A DNA stretch of 64,000 bases from Labedaea rhizosphaerae (lineage in GTDB: Bacteria; Actinomycetota; Actinomycetes; Mycobacteriales; Pseudonocardiaceae), in the NCBI RefSeq assembly GCF_004362825.1, contig NZ_SNXZ01000002.1, forward strand, positions 124,001 through 188,000, read 5' to 3'. Below, in pieces: positions 48,398 through 57,141 of the stretch (within the stretch, counting starts at the first letter, position 1; the number at the start of each line of letters is the position of its first letter). The notes under the pieces were generated by a model. It saw only the letters and a list, made by a program, of their open reading frames with translations. It ran no database searches and was not told where the DNA came from. The position numbers were made by a program, and so were the translations under genes.

Positions 48398-49209
48398 GGC
48401 GCCACTCCGGGGTCACCCGGGCGGCGCACCGGCACATCGGTTCCGGGGGTGCCGTAGACCGGCTCGCCGACCGCACCCGGCGGGTACGCGGACGGGGGCT
48501 CGACCGGGTAGGCAACAGGCGGTTCGGTCGGGTACGTGGCCGACGGCTCGACCGGGTAGACGGCCGGCGGCGGTGGTGCGATCGCTCCCGGGGAGGCGGT
48601 CACCGGTGGGGGTGCGGGAATCGGGTTCGTCACGTCGGCGGCGAGCCGGTGCTGGCCGCCGCCGAGGTCACGACCTCCGTCGCTCGAGCGGTCGTCGCCG
48701 GAGCCCGCGTCGGTCACGCCCCGGGTCAGGCGCCCGGCGAGGACGCCGGCCAGGGCCGCACCGGCGAGGAACGCACTGGGCTTGCGGCGGCCCAGCCGTC
48801 GGACCTCGTCGATCAGGTCGCCGGCTTCGCGCTCGTCGAGCCAGTCCGCGGCCTGGGCGACGAAGTGCGAGCTCTGGCGCACCATCTGGGTGGCCGGGCC
48901 CGACTGCTCACTCTTGTCGGCCATCCCACGCAACTCGTCGACCAGCGAGCGCAGGCCGTCCACGACCTTGCGCTGCTGGTTCCCGGCCTGCTCGCGCAGC
49001 TGGTCGCGGGCCTGGTCCACCAGTTCGCGCAGCTCGTGGCCCGCCTCGGCCGTGACCGCCTTGACCTGCTCGGCCGCGGTCTGCGCCACCTCGGCGCCGG
49101 ACTCCTTGGCCGACTGCACGACCTGCGTGGTCTTCCCCTCGTTCGCTTGTCCCGGACCCGGGGGCCGGCCCGCGAGTGGCACGGCGAACGGATCGGATGT
49201 CTCGGTCAT
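48394..49209 (-). CDS. coiled-coil protein with proline-rich tail
   Basis: A 271-residue protein. Residues about 30-150 form long amphipathic helices (ESGAEVAQTAAEQVKAVTAE, ELRELVDQARDQLREQAG, KVVDGLRSLVDELRGM). A single short membrane-like segment follows near 165-180 (SAFLAGAALAGVLAGRL), then a low-complexity Pro/Tyr/Val tail with YPVEP and YPTEP repeats. ATG 49209 has a GGA-rich RBS. It is first in the operon with the holin-like and DUF3618 proteins; together they look like a membrane-shaping or envelope-stress set. Function unknown. Confidence 0.8.
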   Translation of the reverse strand: MTETSDPFAVPLAGRPPGPGQANEGKTTQVVQSAKESGAEVAQTAAEQVKAVTAEAGHELRELVDQARDQLREQAGNQQRKVVDGLRSLVDELRGMADKSEQSGPATQMVRQSSHFVAQAADWLDEREAGDLIDEVRRLGRRKPSAFLAGAALAGVLAGRLTRGVTDAGSGDDRSSDGGRDLGGGQHRLAADVTNPIPAPPPVTASPGAIAPPPPAVYPVEPSATYPTEPPVAYPVEPPSAYPPGAVGEPVYGTPGTDVPVRRPGDPGVAP

Positions 49210-49336
49210 GTCGCTGTCCTTCCGGTGGGGTGCCGCTGTGGCAGCACCCGCGTCGCTGTCGTTCGGGGCCGCGACTACCCGCAACGACGACCGGAACACC
49301 TCGATTCGAAGGGCAATTTTCGTCAAGTTCCACCCG

Positions 49337-50497
49337 TCAGGTGGAGAATCGCTCACCTTCGGCCCGCTCGTCCGAAGTGGACGGTCGAGTTGAGGTCTGG
49401 CCGGGGGTGCTCTCGACGGTGACGCTCTCGACAGGGGCGCTCTCGACGGGGGCGCGCTCGCGGCGGTGTCGCCAGACGTCCTTGAGCACGACCTGGATGA
49501 TGCCGGCGACCGGGATCGCGAGCAGCGCGCCGAGGATGCCGGCCAGTTCGGTGGCCAGCAGGATCGCGACGATGACCGTCAGCGGGTTCAGCTTCACCGT
49601 GCGGGCGAAGACGATCGGCTGCAGCACGTGGTTCTCGACCTGCTGGTAGACGACGAAGAACACGACGATCGCGATCCCGGCGGGCACCGAGTGGATGAAC
49701 GCGGCGAGGGCGGCGACGATCGCGCCGAGGGTCGCGCCCACCAGCGGGATCAGGTCGGCGATGCCGACGAACAGGGCGATCAGGCCGGCGAACGGCACCC
49801 CGAAGATCTTCAGCACGAGGTAGGTCAGCAGGCCGCACACCACGCTGATGATCAGGTTGCCGGTGACGTAGCCCGTGACCGTCCGCACGCACTCACGGCC
49901 CACGGCGCGCCACCGTCCGGCGCTGGCCGGTGGGAGCAGCGCCAGCGTGCCCTCGACGAGCTTGGGCGCTTGCAGCACCGCCAGGAAGGAGAGCACGAAG
50001 ATCGTCAACGCGGCGACCACGCCGGTGGCCAGGCCCCGGAGGAGGTTCAGCGCCGGAGTGCCCAAGCCCATGGCGAACTGCTTGATGCGTTCTTGGTTCT
50101 GCTGCAGGTAGTCCAGCGCGTGGGTGCGGTCGAGCAGGCCGCCGAGCGGGCCACGGCCGGCCCGCGCGTCGGCGACCATGGCCGGTAGCTGGTTCGCCAA
50201 CTGGGTGCCCTCGCGGGCCAGCGGCACCGCGAACACGGCGAGCAGCCCACCGAATACCAACAGGATCAACACGAACACGAGCAGGGTGGCCAGGGTCCGC
50301 TTGCAGCGCGGCATCCGGCGCTGGACCCAGTCCACCGCCGGGGCCAGCGCCGCGGTGAAGAAGGCGGCGATCGCCATCCAGACCAGCACCCGCTCCACCC
50401 GGAGCACCAACTCCACCAGGATGAGCGCCACCAGCCCCAACCCGATGGCGATCAGCATGATGCGCGTGGCCCTGCGCTCAACACTCGTCGACGTCAC
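49337..50497 (-). CDS. AI-2E-family transporter
   Basis: A 386-residue permease with about eight membrane helices. Family features are the early VWMAIAAFFTAALAPAVDW, the periplasmic insertion (about 85-160), VTGYVTGNLIISVVCG and GVPFAGLIALFVGIADLIPLVGATLGAIVAALAA near the C-terminus. Some members move sodium/protons, others are proposed to export AI-2; the substrate here is unknown. The cytoplasmic C-tail carries VES repeats (APVESAPVESVTVES) coded by imperfect 15-bp DNA repeats around 49410-49455. Confidence 0.87.
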   Translation of the reverse strand: MTSTSVERRATRIMLIAIGLGLVALILVELVLRVERVLVWMAIAAFFTAALAPAVDWVQRRMPRCKRTLATLLVFVLILLVFGGLLAVFAVPLAREGTQLANQLPAMVADARAGRGPLGGLLDRTHALDYLQQNQERIKQFAMGLGTPALNLLRGLATGVVAALTIFVLSFLAVLQAPKLVEGTLALLPPASAGRWRAVGRECVRTVTGYVTGNLIISVVCGLLTYLVLKIFGVPFAGLIALFVGIADLIPLVGATLGAIVAALAAFIHSVPAGIAIVVFFVVYQQVENHVLQPIVFARTVKLNPLTVIVAILLATELAGILGALLAIPVAGIIQVVLKDVWRHRRERAPVESAPVESVTVESTPGQTSTRPSTSDERAEGERFST

Positions 50498-50619
50498 AAG
50501 CGGGGATGACCGCGAGGACGCCGCCGGAAACCTCCCACTTCACGGACTCGCTCAAGGCCACCCTGGCGAGACCCAGCACTGGTGTGGGCCAAGCGAGCGG
50601 CCCCCACGTCGAGCAAGGA

Positions 50620-51459
50620 TCAGCAGGTGGGTGAGCGGCGTTCGATGAGGGCGGTGTCGTGCCAGCGGCCGTTGAGCTGGGCGATGCGCTCCCGGATGCC
50701 GACCGTGCGGTAACCGGCCGAGTGGTGCAGGGCGATGCTGGCGCGGTTCTCGGTGAAGATGGCGGTCTGCAGCGTCCAGATCCCGGCTTCGTCGGCGGCG
50801 GTGACCTGCTTGTGCAGCAACGCTTTCCCGATGCCACGACCACGGTGGCCGCCGGCGACGTAGATCGACGTTTCGGCGACGCCGGCGTAGCAGTCGCGTG
50901 TGGACACCGGGGTGGCCGCGGTCCAACCGACGACCTCGCCGTCGAGTTCGGCGACCCAGCGGTGGTCCGGGAGCCACTTCGCGTCAAGGCTCGCCCGGCT
51001 GGGCACCGTGGTCTCGAACGTGGCGATGCCGGTCTCGATGCCCTCGCGGTAGATGCGCCGCACCGCAGGCCAGTCCTTGGACCGCAGCGCCCGCACCGTC
51101 ACGTCGTCGGGCAGGTTGTCCGGGTAGGCAGAGCGCGGGGTGAGCAGGCCCATCACGGCGTCGGCGGCGTGCGGCAGTCCCGAGCAGCAGGCTTCGTTGA
51201 CCGTGACGATCGTCGCCGTGCCCTCCTTGCGCAGGTGCACGAACCCGACGTCGGCGAGCTTGCGCACGTGGTGCGACGTGGTGGATTGGCTCGTGCCGAT
51301 GATCCGGGTGAGCACGCCGACCGTGATGCCCTTGGGGCTGGTCGCGACGGCGTGCAGCAGCCGGACACGCACGGGCTCGGCGAGGCAGGCGAACCACTCG
51401 GCGTAGGTGGCGGCCTCACCGGCGGGCAGGGTCTTGACCTGGGGCAACGCGATCGACAT
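50620..51459 (-). CDS. ArsR regulator fused to ArsN-type GNAT acetyltransferase
   Basis: A 279-residue fusion. Residues 1-105 are an ArsR/SmtB winged helix (EWFACLAEPVRVRLLHAV, TSQSTTSHHVRKLADVGFV) with the thiol pair Cys91-Cys92 in NEACCSGLPHAAD, a probable arsenite site. Residues about 117-275 are a GNAT enzyme of the phosphinothricin/arsinothricin acetyltransferase group (VRALRSKDWPAVRRIYREGI, TFET, HRGRGIGKALL for acetyl-CoA, GIWTLQTAIFTENRASIALH). It would sense arsenical compounds and acetylate arsinothricin- or phosphinothricin-like amino acids. Divergent from an ArsO-like gene, with three ArsR boxes between them. Confidence 0.88.
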   Translation of the reverse strand: MSIALPQVKTLPAGEAATYAEWFACLAEPVRVRLLHAVATSPKGITVGVLTRIIGTSQSTTSHHVRKLADVGFVHLRKEGTATIVTVNEACCSGLPHAADAVMGLLTPRSAYPDNLPDDVTVRALRSKDWPAVRRIYREGIETGIATFETTVPSRASLDAKWLPDHRWVAELDGEVVGWTAATPVSTRDCYAGVAETSIYVAGGHRGRGIGKALLHKQVTAADEAGIWTLQTAIFTENRASIALHHSAGYRTVGIRERIAQLNGRWHDTALIERRSPTC

Positions 51460-51470
51460 GGGTCAAGGGT

Positions 51471-51538
51471 ATCGATTCTCATTGATTTGCATCCATCGAC
51501 CAGCATCGATACTCTCGCCGCCATCAATCGAAGCTGAT
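51471..51538. promoter_or_regulatory. three ArsR boxes between arsR-arsN and arsO
   Basis: Three 16-bp sites of the form ATCRA-N6-YYGAT: 51471-51486 (ATCGATTCTCATTGAT), 51495-51510 (ATCGACCAGCATCGAT, perfect arms) and 51523-51538 (ATCAATCGAAGCTGAT). They start 24 and 28 bp apart and fill the gap between the divergent genes, so one repressor can close both promoters. Binding is inferred from the match to ArsR operators. Confidence 0.7.
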
Positions 51539-51556
51539 CGATGGAAGGTGGACTGC

Positions 51557-52897
51557 GTGACGGCTGAGGAAGACCTCCCGGTAGTGGTGATCGGTGCCGG
51601 CCCGGTGGGTCTGGCCGCGGCGGTCGAGCTGGTCGAGCGTGGCGTTCCGGTGCTCGTGTTCGAGCGCGGGGCGCAGGCTGGTGCGGCGGTCGCGCAGTGG
51701 CACCACGTGCGGCTGTTCTCCCGGTGGGCCGACCTGGTGGCGCCCGCCGCGCGCCGGCTGCTGGCGCCGCTGGGCTGGCGGCACCCGGACGCGGACACCT
51801 ACCCGACCGGCGCCGAGTGGGCCGGGTCGTACTTGCGGCCCTTGGCGGACGCGCTCGGCGACCGCGTCCGGTTCGGCACCGAGGTGGTCGGCGTCGCGCG
51901 CCGCGGCCGCGACCGGGTCGTCGACGCGGGACGCGACACCGAGCCGCTGACCGTGCACGTGCGCGGCACCCGCGCCGAGGAACGGGTCACCGCGCGTGCC
52001 GTGATCGACGCGTCGGGGACGTGGGGTTCGCCGAACCCGCTGGGGGCCGACGGCCCGCCAGCCATCGGCGAAACCGACACGGCCGACCGGATCGCCTACC
52101 GGGTGCCGGACCTGACCGACGCCGAAGTCGCCGCCCGGTATGCGGGTCGGCACGTGGTGGTGGCCGGGGCCGGGCACTCGGCGCTGACCGCTCTCGTCGC
52201 GTTCACCGGCCTGGCCGAGCGGCACCCCTCGACGCGGCTCACGTGGCTGCTGCGCCGGCAGGCGGTCGGCGCGGTGTTCGGCGGCGGCGAGGCCGACCAG
52301 CTCCCGGCCCGCGGCGCGCTCGGCCTGCGGGCCAAGGCCGCGCTCGCCGCCGGTCACATCCGGGTGGTGACCGGATTCCGCACCGAAGAGGTGCGCCGGG
52401 ACGCCCACGGGCTGCTGACCCTGGTGTCGGCCGACGGCGCGCGGGTCGACGGGGTGGACGAAGTCGTGGTGCTGACCGGGTTCCGGCCGGACCTGGCGTG
52501 GCTCTCAGAGGTCCGGCTGGCGTTGGATCCGGCGTTGCAGGCCCCGACCGCACTGGCGCCGCTCATCGACCCGAACGTGCATTCGTGCGGCACCGTCCAC
52601 CCGCACGGGGTCAGGGAGTTGGCACAGCCGGAGCCGGGTGTTTTCCTGGCCGGGATGAAGAGCTACGGCCGCGCCCCGACGTTCCTCGCGATGACCGGCT
52701 ACGAGCAGGTCCGGTCGATCGCGGCCGACCTGGCCGGGGATCGCGCATCGGCCGAACAGGTCGCGCCGGCGTTACCCGAGACCGGCGTGTGCGGCGGCGC
52801 CGGGTTGTTCGACCAGCCGGCCGAAAGTACGTCTGGTGGCGGTTGCGGCGCTCCCGCTCCGCAGGACCTGACGTTGTCCGCGCCGCCCGGCCGGTGA
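51557..52897 (+). CDS. ArsO-like flavin-dependent monooxygenase
   Basis: A 446-residue flavoprotein with two dinucleotide loops: VVVIGAGPVGLAAAVELVERG (FAD, near residue 10) and HVVVAGAGHSALTALVAF (NADPH, near 200), plus WHHVRLFSRWADLV. The tail has further cysteines (PETGVCGGAGLF, SGGGCGAPAPQ), as in ArsO proteins, which are linked to resistance to arsenicals. GTG 51557 has GGAAGG 8 bp upstream. It is divergent from the ArsR-ArsN fusion, and its stop overlaps the start of an MFS exporter (GTGA). The precise reaction of ArsO is not settled. Confidence 0.83.
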   Translation: MTAEEDLPVVVIGAGPVGLAAAVELVERGVPVLVFERGAQAGAAVAQWHHVRLFSRWADLVAPAARRLLAPLGWRHPDADTYPTGAEWAGSYLRPLADALGDRVRFGTEVVGVARRGRDRVVDAGRDTEPLTVHVRGTRAEERVTARAVIDASGTWGSPNPLGADGPPAIGETDTADRIAYRVPDLTDAEVAARYAGRHVVVAGAGHSALTALVAFTGLAERHPSTRLTWLLRRQAVGAVFGGGEADQLPARGALGLRAKAALAAGHIRVVTGFRTEEVRRDAHGLLTLVSADGARVDGVDEVVVLTGFRPDLAWLSEVRLALDPALQAPTALAPLIDPNVHSCGTVHPHGVRELAQPEPGVFLAGMKSYGRAPTFLAMTGYEQVRSIAADLAGDRASAEQVAPALPETGVCGGAGLFDQPAESTSGGGCGAPAPQDLTLSAPPGR

Positions 52898-54117
52898 CGA
52901 CCGGTCCCCTCGCGCGCGACCAGGGCCCGCTCACCGGGGCCCGGTTGCGGCGGGCGCTGGTGGTGTTGTGCGCGACCGAGATCACCAGCTGGGGCGTCCT
53001 CTACTACGCCTTCCCCGTGCTGGCCGCGCACATCACCGCCGACACCGGTTGGTCGACCACGGCGATCACCGCGGCCCTGTCGGCCAGCCAGTTGGTCGCC
53101 GCGCTGGTCGGCATCCCGGTCGGGCGGTGGCTGGACCGCAACGGTCCGCGCGGGGTGATGACCGCGGGCTCGCTGCTGGGGGTGCCCGCGGTCATCACCG
53201 TTGCCTGCGCCCAGAACCTGGCGTGGTTCCTGGCGGCGTGGCTGCTGGCCGGGGTGGCGATGGGCGCGGTGCTGTACCCGCCCGCGTTCGCCGCGCTGAC
53301 CCGCTGGCACGGACCGAACCGGGTCCGCGCGCTCACCGCGCTCACCCTGGCGGCGGGGTTCTCCAGCACGATCTTCGCGCCGCTGACCGCGTGGCTCGCC
53401 GCGCACCTGGACTGGCGCGACACCTACCTCGTGCTCGCCGCGATCCTCGCCGCGGTCACGATTCCCGGTCACTGGTTCGGGTTGCGCTTGCCTTGGCCAC
53501 CGCGCCCGCCGCTCGAACCGCGGCACGAGACCGATCCGGGCCGGATCGCCCGCAGCCGCGCGTTCGTCGTCCTCACCGTCGCCCTCAGCATCGCCGCGTT
53601 CACCACGTTCGCCATCGTGGTCAACCTCGTGCCCCTGCTCGCCGAACGCGGCGTCGGCACCGGCGTCGCCGCCATCGCGCTCGGGCTCGGCGGGGCCGGG
53701 CAGGTCGCAGGCCGGCTCGGCTACGCCACCCTCACCCGCCGCACCACGGCCCGGGGGCGGGCTTTCCTGATCCTCGCGGCGATGGCGGCCACCACGGCGC
53801 TGCTCGGTGTGTTCACGAGCGCGGCCACCCTGATCGGCGCCGCGATCCTCGCGGGCATGGTGCGCGGGGTGTTCACCCTGTTGCAGGCCACCGCGGTCAC
53901 CGACCGGTGGGGCGCGGCGCACTACGCACGCCTCACCGGCCTGCTCTCCGCGCCGCTCACGATCACCATGGCGCTCGCGCCGTTCGCCGGCGCGGCGCTG
54001 GCCGATCTCGTCGGTGGCTACCCGGCGGCGTTCTTGGTGATGGCGGCGGCCACGGGCGGCGCCGCCGTGCTTTCCCTGGCCGGCGCGCGGCCGCGCCCGC
54101 CGAGTACGTCCATTTGA
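52894..54117 (+). CDS. MFS exporter in arsenic module
   Basis: A 407-residue twelve-helix MFS protein (CATEITSWGVLYYAFPVLAA, IPVGRWLDRNGPRGVM motif A, GAVLYPPAFAALTRW). GTG 52894 overlaps the ArsO-like stop. It lies in the arsenic module and is probably an exporter for an arsenical or its product, comparable in position to ArsJ or ArsQ-type MFS proteins, but its subfamily cannot be fixed by eye. A small hairpin (TCACC/GGTGA, 54131-54145) follows before the antiporter gene. Confidence 0.82.
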   Translation: MTTGPLARDQGPLTGARLRRALVVLCATEITSWGVLYYAFPVLAAHITADTGWSTTAITAALSASQLVAALVGIPVGRWLDRNGPRGVMTAGSLLGVPAVITVACAQNLAWFLAAWLLAGVAMGAVLYPPAFAALTRWHGPNRVRALTALTLAAGFSSTIFAPLTAWLAAHLDWRDTYLVLAAILAAVTIPGHWFGLRLPWPPRPPLEPRHETDPGRIARSRAFVVLTVALSIAAFTTFAIVVNLVPLLAERGVGTGVAAIALGLGGAGQVAGRLGYATLTRRTTARGRAFLILAAMAATTALLGVFTSAATLIGAAILAGMVRGVFTLLQATAVTDRWGAAHYARLTGLLSAPLTITMALAPFAGAALADLVGGYPAAFLVMAAATGGAAVLSLAGARPRPPSTSI

Positions 54118-54224
54118 ACAGCTATTCCGGTCACCACGCCGGTGAGAGCATGCGGTGCACCACTTCGACGATTCCCGCTGAACGCCGACAGCACCGTGCG
54201 GCAATTCGCCTCGTGGAGAACCGA

Positions 54225-55541
54225 ATGAATCAGATCCAATTCGCACTCAAGGTGTTCGCCGCGCTCGCTGTGGTGCTCGCCGCCACGACCGCGTGCGGAC
54301 GCCTGGCCATGCTGGTCCGCCAGCCCCGGGTGGTCGGCGAGATGGTGGCCGGCGTCCTGCTCGGGCCGCCGTTGCTCGGCGCGCTCGCCCCGGCCGTCGA
54401 GGCCCACCTTTTCCCTTCTGACGTCAAGAACGTGCTCTACGTCCTGAGCACCATCGGGTTGACCTTCTACATGTTCCTGGTCGGCGGGTCGCTCGACCAC
54501 CACCTCATCTCGGGTCCGAGCGCCCGGCGGGCCTCGATCCTCGCGGCGTCCGGGATCGTGCCGACCTTCATCCTCGGCTCGGCCGCCGCCGCGGTGTTCT
54601 ACAGCTCGCTCAGCCCGGCGGGATCGACCATTTGGGAATTCATGCTGTTCGTCGGCGGCGCCCTATCGATCACCGCATTTCCGATGCTCGCCCGGATTCT
54701 GCAGGAACGCGGCATCGCCAATTCCCCGATCGGCGGCCTGACTCTCGTCGCCGCCGCCATCGACGATGCGGCCGCGTGGGCGTTGCTCGCCGTGATCATC
54801 GTCGTCGGGACGGCCGGCGACCCGATGGACGCCGTGACCACGATCCTCGGCGCGGCGCTGTTCGCGGTGCTGATGCTGACCGTGGGCCGCCGGTTGTTCG
54901 CCCGGCTCGGCGCCCGGGTCGAACGCGATGGCCGCATCGGTCGCGACGCGATGGCCGTCATCCTGTTCACGGTGATCGCGGCCGGCTGGTTCACCGACTA
55001 CATCGGCATCTTCTCGGTGTTCGGCGGGTTCATCACCGGTCTGGCCATGCCACAGTCGCCGACGATGCGCCGGGAACTCCAGAGCCGGCTCACTGACCTG
55101 AACTCGATCCTGCTGCTGCCGGTGTTCTTCGCCTACAGCGGTCTCAACACGCAGCTCACCGGCTTCGGCGCGGGTGGCAACATGTGGGTGCCGCTCGTGG
55201 TGATCTCCCTCGCGGCCATCGTCGGCAAGTACCTCGGCTGCGCGTCGGTCGTGCGCCTGCAGGGCTTCTCCTGGCGTTACGCGTCCGCGGTCGGCGGCCT
55301 GATGAACGCCCGCGGCCTGATGATCCTGATCTTCATCAACATCGGGCTGGCGTACCAGATGGTCACCCCAGGCCTCTTCACCATCCTCGTCCTGGTCGCG
55401 ATCATCACCACCGGCGCCGCGATGCCGATCTACCGCGCCTCCTTGCCGGACGGGATGGACCAGCAGGCAACCCGCACCAAGACAGCTGAAAGCGGCCGGA
55501 CCGAGGCCCAAGAAGAAGCCACCGTCCGGCCGCCCGCGTGA
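54225..55541 (+). CDS. CPA2-type cation/proton antiporter
   Basis: A 438-residue membrane protein of the CPA2/KefB-like family, about 12 helices (RQPRVVGEMVAGVLLGPPLLG, GLTFYMFLVGGSLD, LSITAFPMLARIL, AIDDAAAWALLAVI with the paired Asp of the transport site, GGLMNARGLMILIF). No RCK/TrkA domain follows, so it is the bare membrane module. ATG 54225 has a TGGAGA RBS. It ends 4 bp before the convergent MetE-like gene. Antiporters like this often accompany natural-product clusters, where they may aid self-protection. Confidence 0.88.
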   Translation: MNQIQFALKVFAALAVVLAATTACGRLAMLVRQPRVVGEMVAGVLLGPPLLGALAPAVEAHLFPSDVKNVLYVLSTIGLTFYMFLVGGSLDHHLISGPSARRASILAASGIVPTFILGSAAAAVFYSSLSPAGSTIWEFMLFVGGALSITAFPMLARILQERGIANSPIGGLTLVAAAIDDAAAWALLAVIIVVGTAGDPMDAVTTILGAALFAVLMLTVGRRLFARLGARVERDGRIGRDAMAVILFTVIAAGWFTDYIGIFSVFGGFITGLAMPQSPTMRRELQSRLTDLNSILLLPVFFAYSGLNTQLTGFGAGGNMWVPLVVISLAAIVGKYLGCASVVRLQGFSWRYASAVGGLMNARGLMILIFINIGLAYQMVTPGLFTILVLVAIITTGAAMPIYRASLPDGMDQQATRTKTAESGRTEAQEEATVRPPA

Positions 55542-55545
55542 CCGG

Positions 55546-56607
55546 TCAGCCGAGTTCGGCTTCGGCCAGCCTGGTGCCCTCGACCCTGGCCTTGATCTTG
55601 GCGAACGCCGTTTCCCGGGACGTCGACGTGTCGTCCGCGAACGGCGCGAAGCCGCAGTCGTCGCACGTCCCGAGCCGGTCCACGGGCAGGATGCGCGCGG
55701 CCTGCAGGATCCGATCCCGCACGAGCTCGGGCGTCTCGACCGCAGGATCGATCGGGTCGATGACGCCGACGAACACCCGCTGCGTGGGCTTCAGCGAGTC
55801 CGCGATCACCGACAGCGCGCGTTCCGGTTCGGTCTCGCTCGCCATCTGGACGTAGAACCGCCCGGCGTGCATCTCGAACAACAGCGGCAGCAAGCCGGCG
55901 TAGTCGACATCCAGGCTGTGCACGGAATCCTGGTCGCCACCGGGACAGGTGTGCACGCCGATCCGCTGCTGCTCGTCCGGGGTGAAGCGGTCGAGGACCC
56001 GGTTGTTGAGCTCCACAAAGGACCGGAGCAGGTCGCCGGACGGATCCAGCTTCAGCGACAGCCTGCCCTCGGTGAAGTCGAGTTGCACCGAGTCCGCGCC
56101 CGCGTCCAGGCACCTGCGGATGTCCGCGGCGGCCTCGTCCACGAGGTCGTCGAGGAACTGGTCGCGGGAGTAGCCGTCGATCCCGTCGGCCGGGTACAGC
56201 AGGCTCAGCGCGGACGGCGCGATCGTCGGCTGCTTGATCGGGCGGCTGGTGTGCTTGCGGGCGGCGATGAGGTACTCGTCGGCGCGCGTGCGGTAACGGA
56301 ACGGGCCTTCGGTGAGGCTGGGCAACTGCCGGGTGTGGCCGTCGGCGAAGGGGATGACCACGCCGTCCGGCGACAGCGTCTCGATGCCGGCGATCGGGTA
56401 GGTGGCGAAGCTGGGCTTGGCCTGTTCGCCGTCGGTCAGCACGGTGGAGCCGGTCTGCTCCAGGGCGGCGATCGTCTCGGCGACCGCCCGTGCCTGTACC
56501 TCGGCCAGTCCGGCGGCGGACAACGCGCCTTCGCCGTGCTCGCGCATGGCGTCGGCCAGGTACTCGGGCCGGGGGATGCTGCCGATCGATTCGGTGGGGA
56601 TCCGCAT
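55546..56607 (-). CDS. MetE C-terminal-like (cobalamin-independent methionine synthase fold) protein
   Basis: A 353-residue protein of the UROD/MetE-like fold, matching only the C-terminal catalytic half of MetE (RIPTESIGSIPRPEYL, TDGEQAKPSFATYPI, DSVQLDFTEGRLSLKLD). Zinc-site candidates are HTCPGGDQDS and TCDDCGFAPF. Such stand-alone proteins act as methyltransferases or as hydrolases on small thiol compounds; some sit in natural-product loci. ATG 56607 has a CAGGAG RBS. The 140-bp gap upstream includes an inverted repeat, so it may have its own promoter. Confidence 0.87.
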   Translation of the reverse strand: MRIPTESIGSIPRPEYLADAMREHGEGALSAAGLAEVQARAVAETIAALEQTGSTVLTDGEQAKPSFATYPIAGIETLSPDGVVIPFADGHTRQLPSLTEGPFRYRTRADEYLIAARKHTSRPIKQPTIAPSALSLLYPADGIDGYSRDQFLDDLVDEAAADIRRCLDAGADSVQLDFTEGRLSLKLDPSGDLLRSFVELNNRVLDRFTPDEQQRIGVHTCPGGDQDSVHSLDVDYAGLLPLLFEMHAGRFYVQMASETEPERALSVIADSLKPTQRVFVGVIDPIDPAVETPELVRDRILQAARILPVDRLGTCDDCGFAPFADDTSTSRETAFAKIKARVEGTRLAEAELG

Positions 56608-56690
56608 CTGCGCTCCTGCGTGTTCGGGAGGAATGGGCGCGTGCCTTCGACAGGCGTTTGTACCGTGATCAATCGATGATGCGGAGAGTT

Positions 56691-56709
56691 CGGGTATCCG
56701 TTCTACCCG
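56691..56709. promoter_or_regulatory. inverted repeat before the MetE-like gene
   Basis: CGGGTA (56691-56696), 7-base centre, TACCCG (56704-56709), in the gap between the MetE-like and YCII-like genes. Either an operator or a weak terminator of the operon upstream. Confidence 0.35.
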
Positions 56710-56747
56710 TTCATACCAACGATCATCCTCATGCGGGTGAGTGGGGT

Positions 56748-57095
56748 TTACCCGGCGAGCCACATCTGCTGCGACACCGGGTCCACCGGGCGGATCTCGA
56801 CCGAGCCCTGCTCGAGGATCGGCGCGTCGCGCAACAGCTCCAGGACCGCGTCCAAGTGCGGGCACTCGACGGTGAAGCACGCACCGAGCTGTCTCGAGGT
56901 CTGCTCGATTGGACCATCGACGATGTCCGTGCGGCCATTGCTATACAAAAGCGAAGTGGCAATGCAGTCCGCCGCCAGCAATTGACCGGAGACGGGTATC
57001 CCGCTCCGCAGGCAAATCCGCAGGAACGCGGCAGCCCAGGCGGGCACCTCGTCGCCAGCCGAGCTTGGACCATGGACCAGCAGCACGTAGTCCAC
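56748..57095 (-). CDS. YCII-related small protein
   Basis: A 115-residue protein of the YCII/YCII-related group often found beside sigma factors and monooxygenases. The pattern is DYVLLVHGP at the start, then NGRTDIVDGPIEQTSRQLGACFTVE, and VEIRPV near the end. GTG 57095 begins directly at the first strand. It lies 46 bp behind the cNMP-flavoenzyme gene and is probably the last gene of that operon. Biochemical role unknown. Confidence 0.8.
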   Translation of the reverse strand: MDYVLLVHGPSSAGDEVPAWAAAFLRICLRSGIPVSGQLLAADCIATSLLYSNGRTDIVDGPIEQTSRQLGACFTVECPHLDAVLELLRDAPILEQGSVEIRPVDPVSQQMWLAG

Positions 57096-57141
57096 CGCAC
57101 CTCCGCCGGTTTCCCGCGCCCCTCGCCGGCCAGGGCCGCGC

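Noticed and set aside
54131-54145. TCACC/GGTGA hairpin after the MFS gene as a terminator
   Set aside because: A five-base stem without a U-run is too weak to support on its own.
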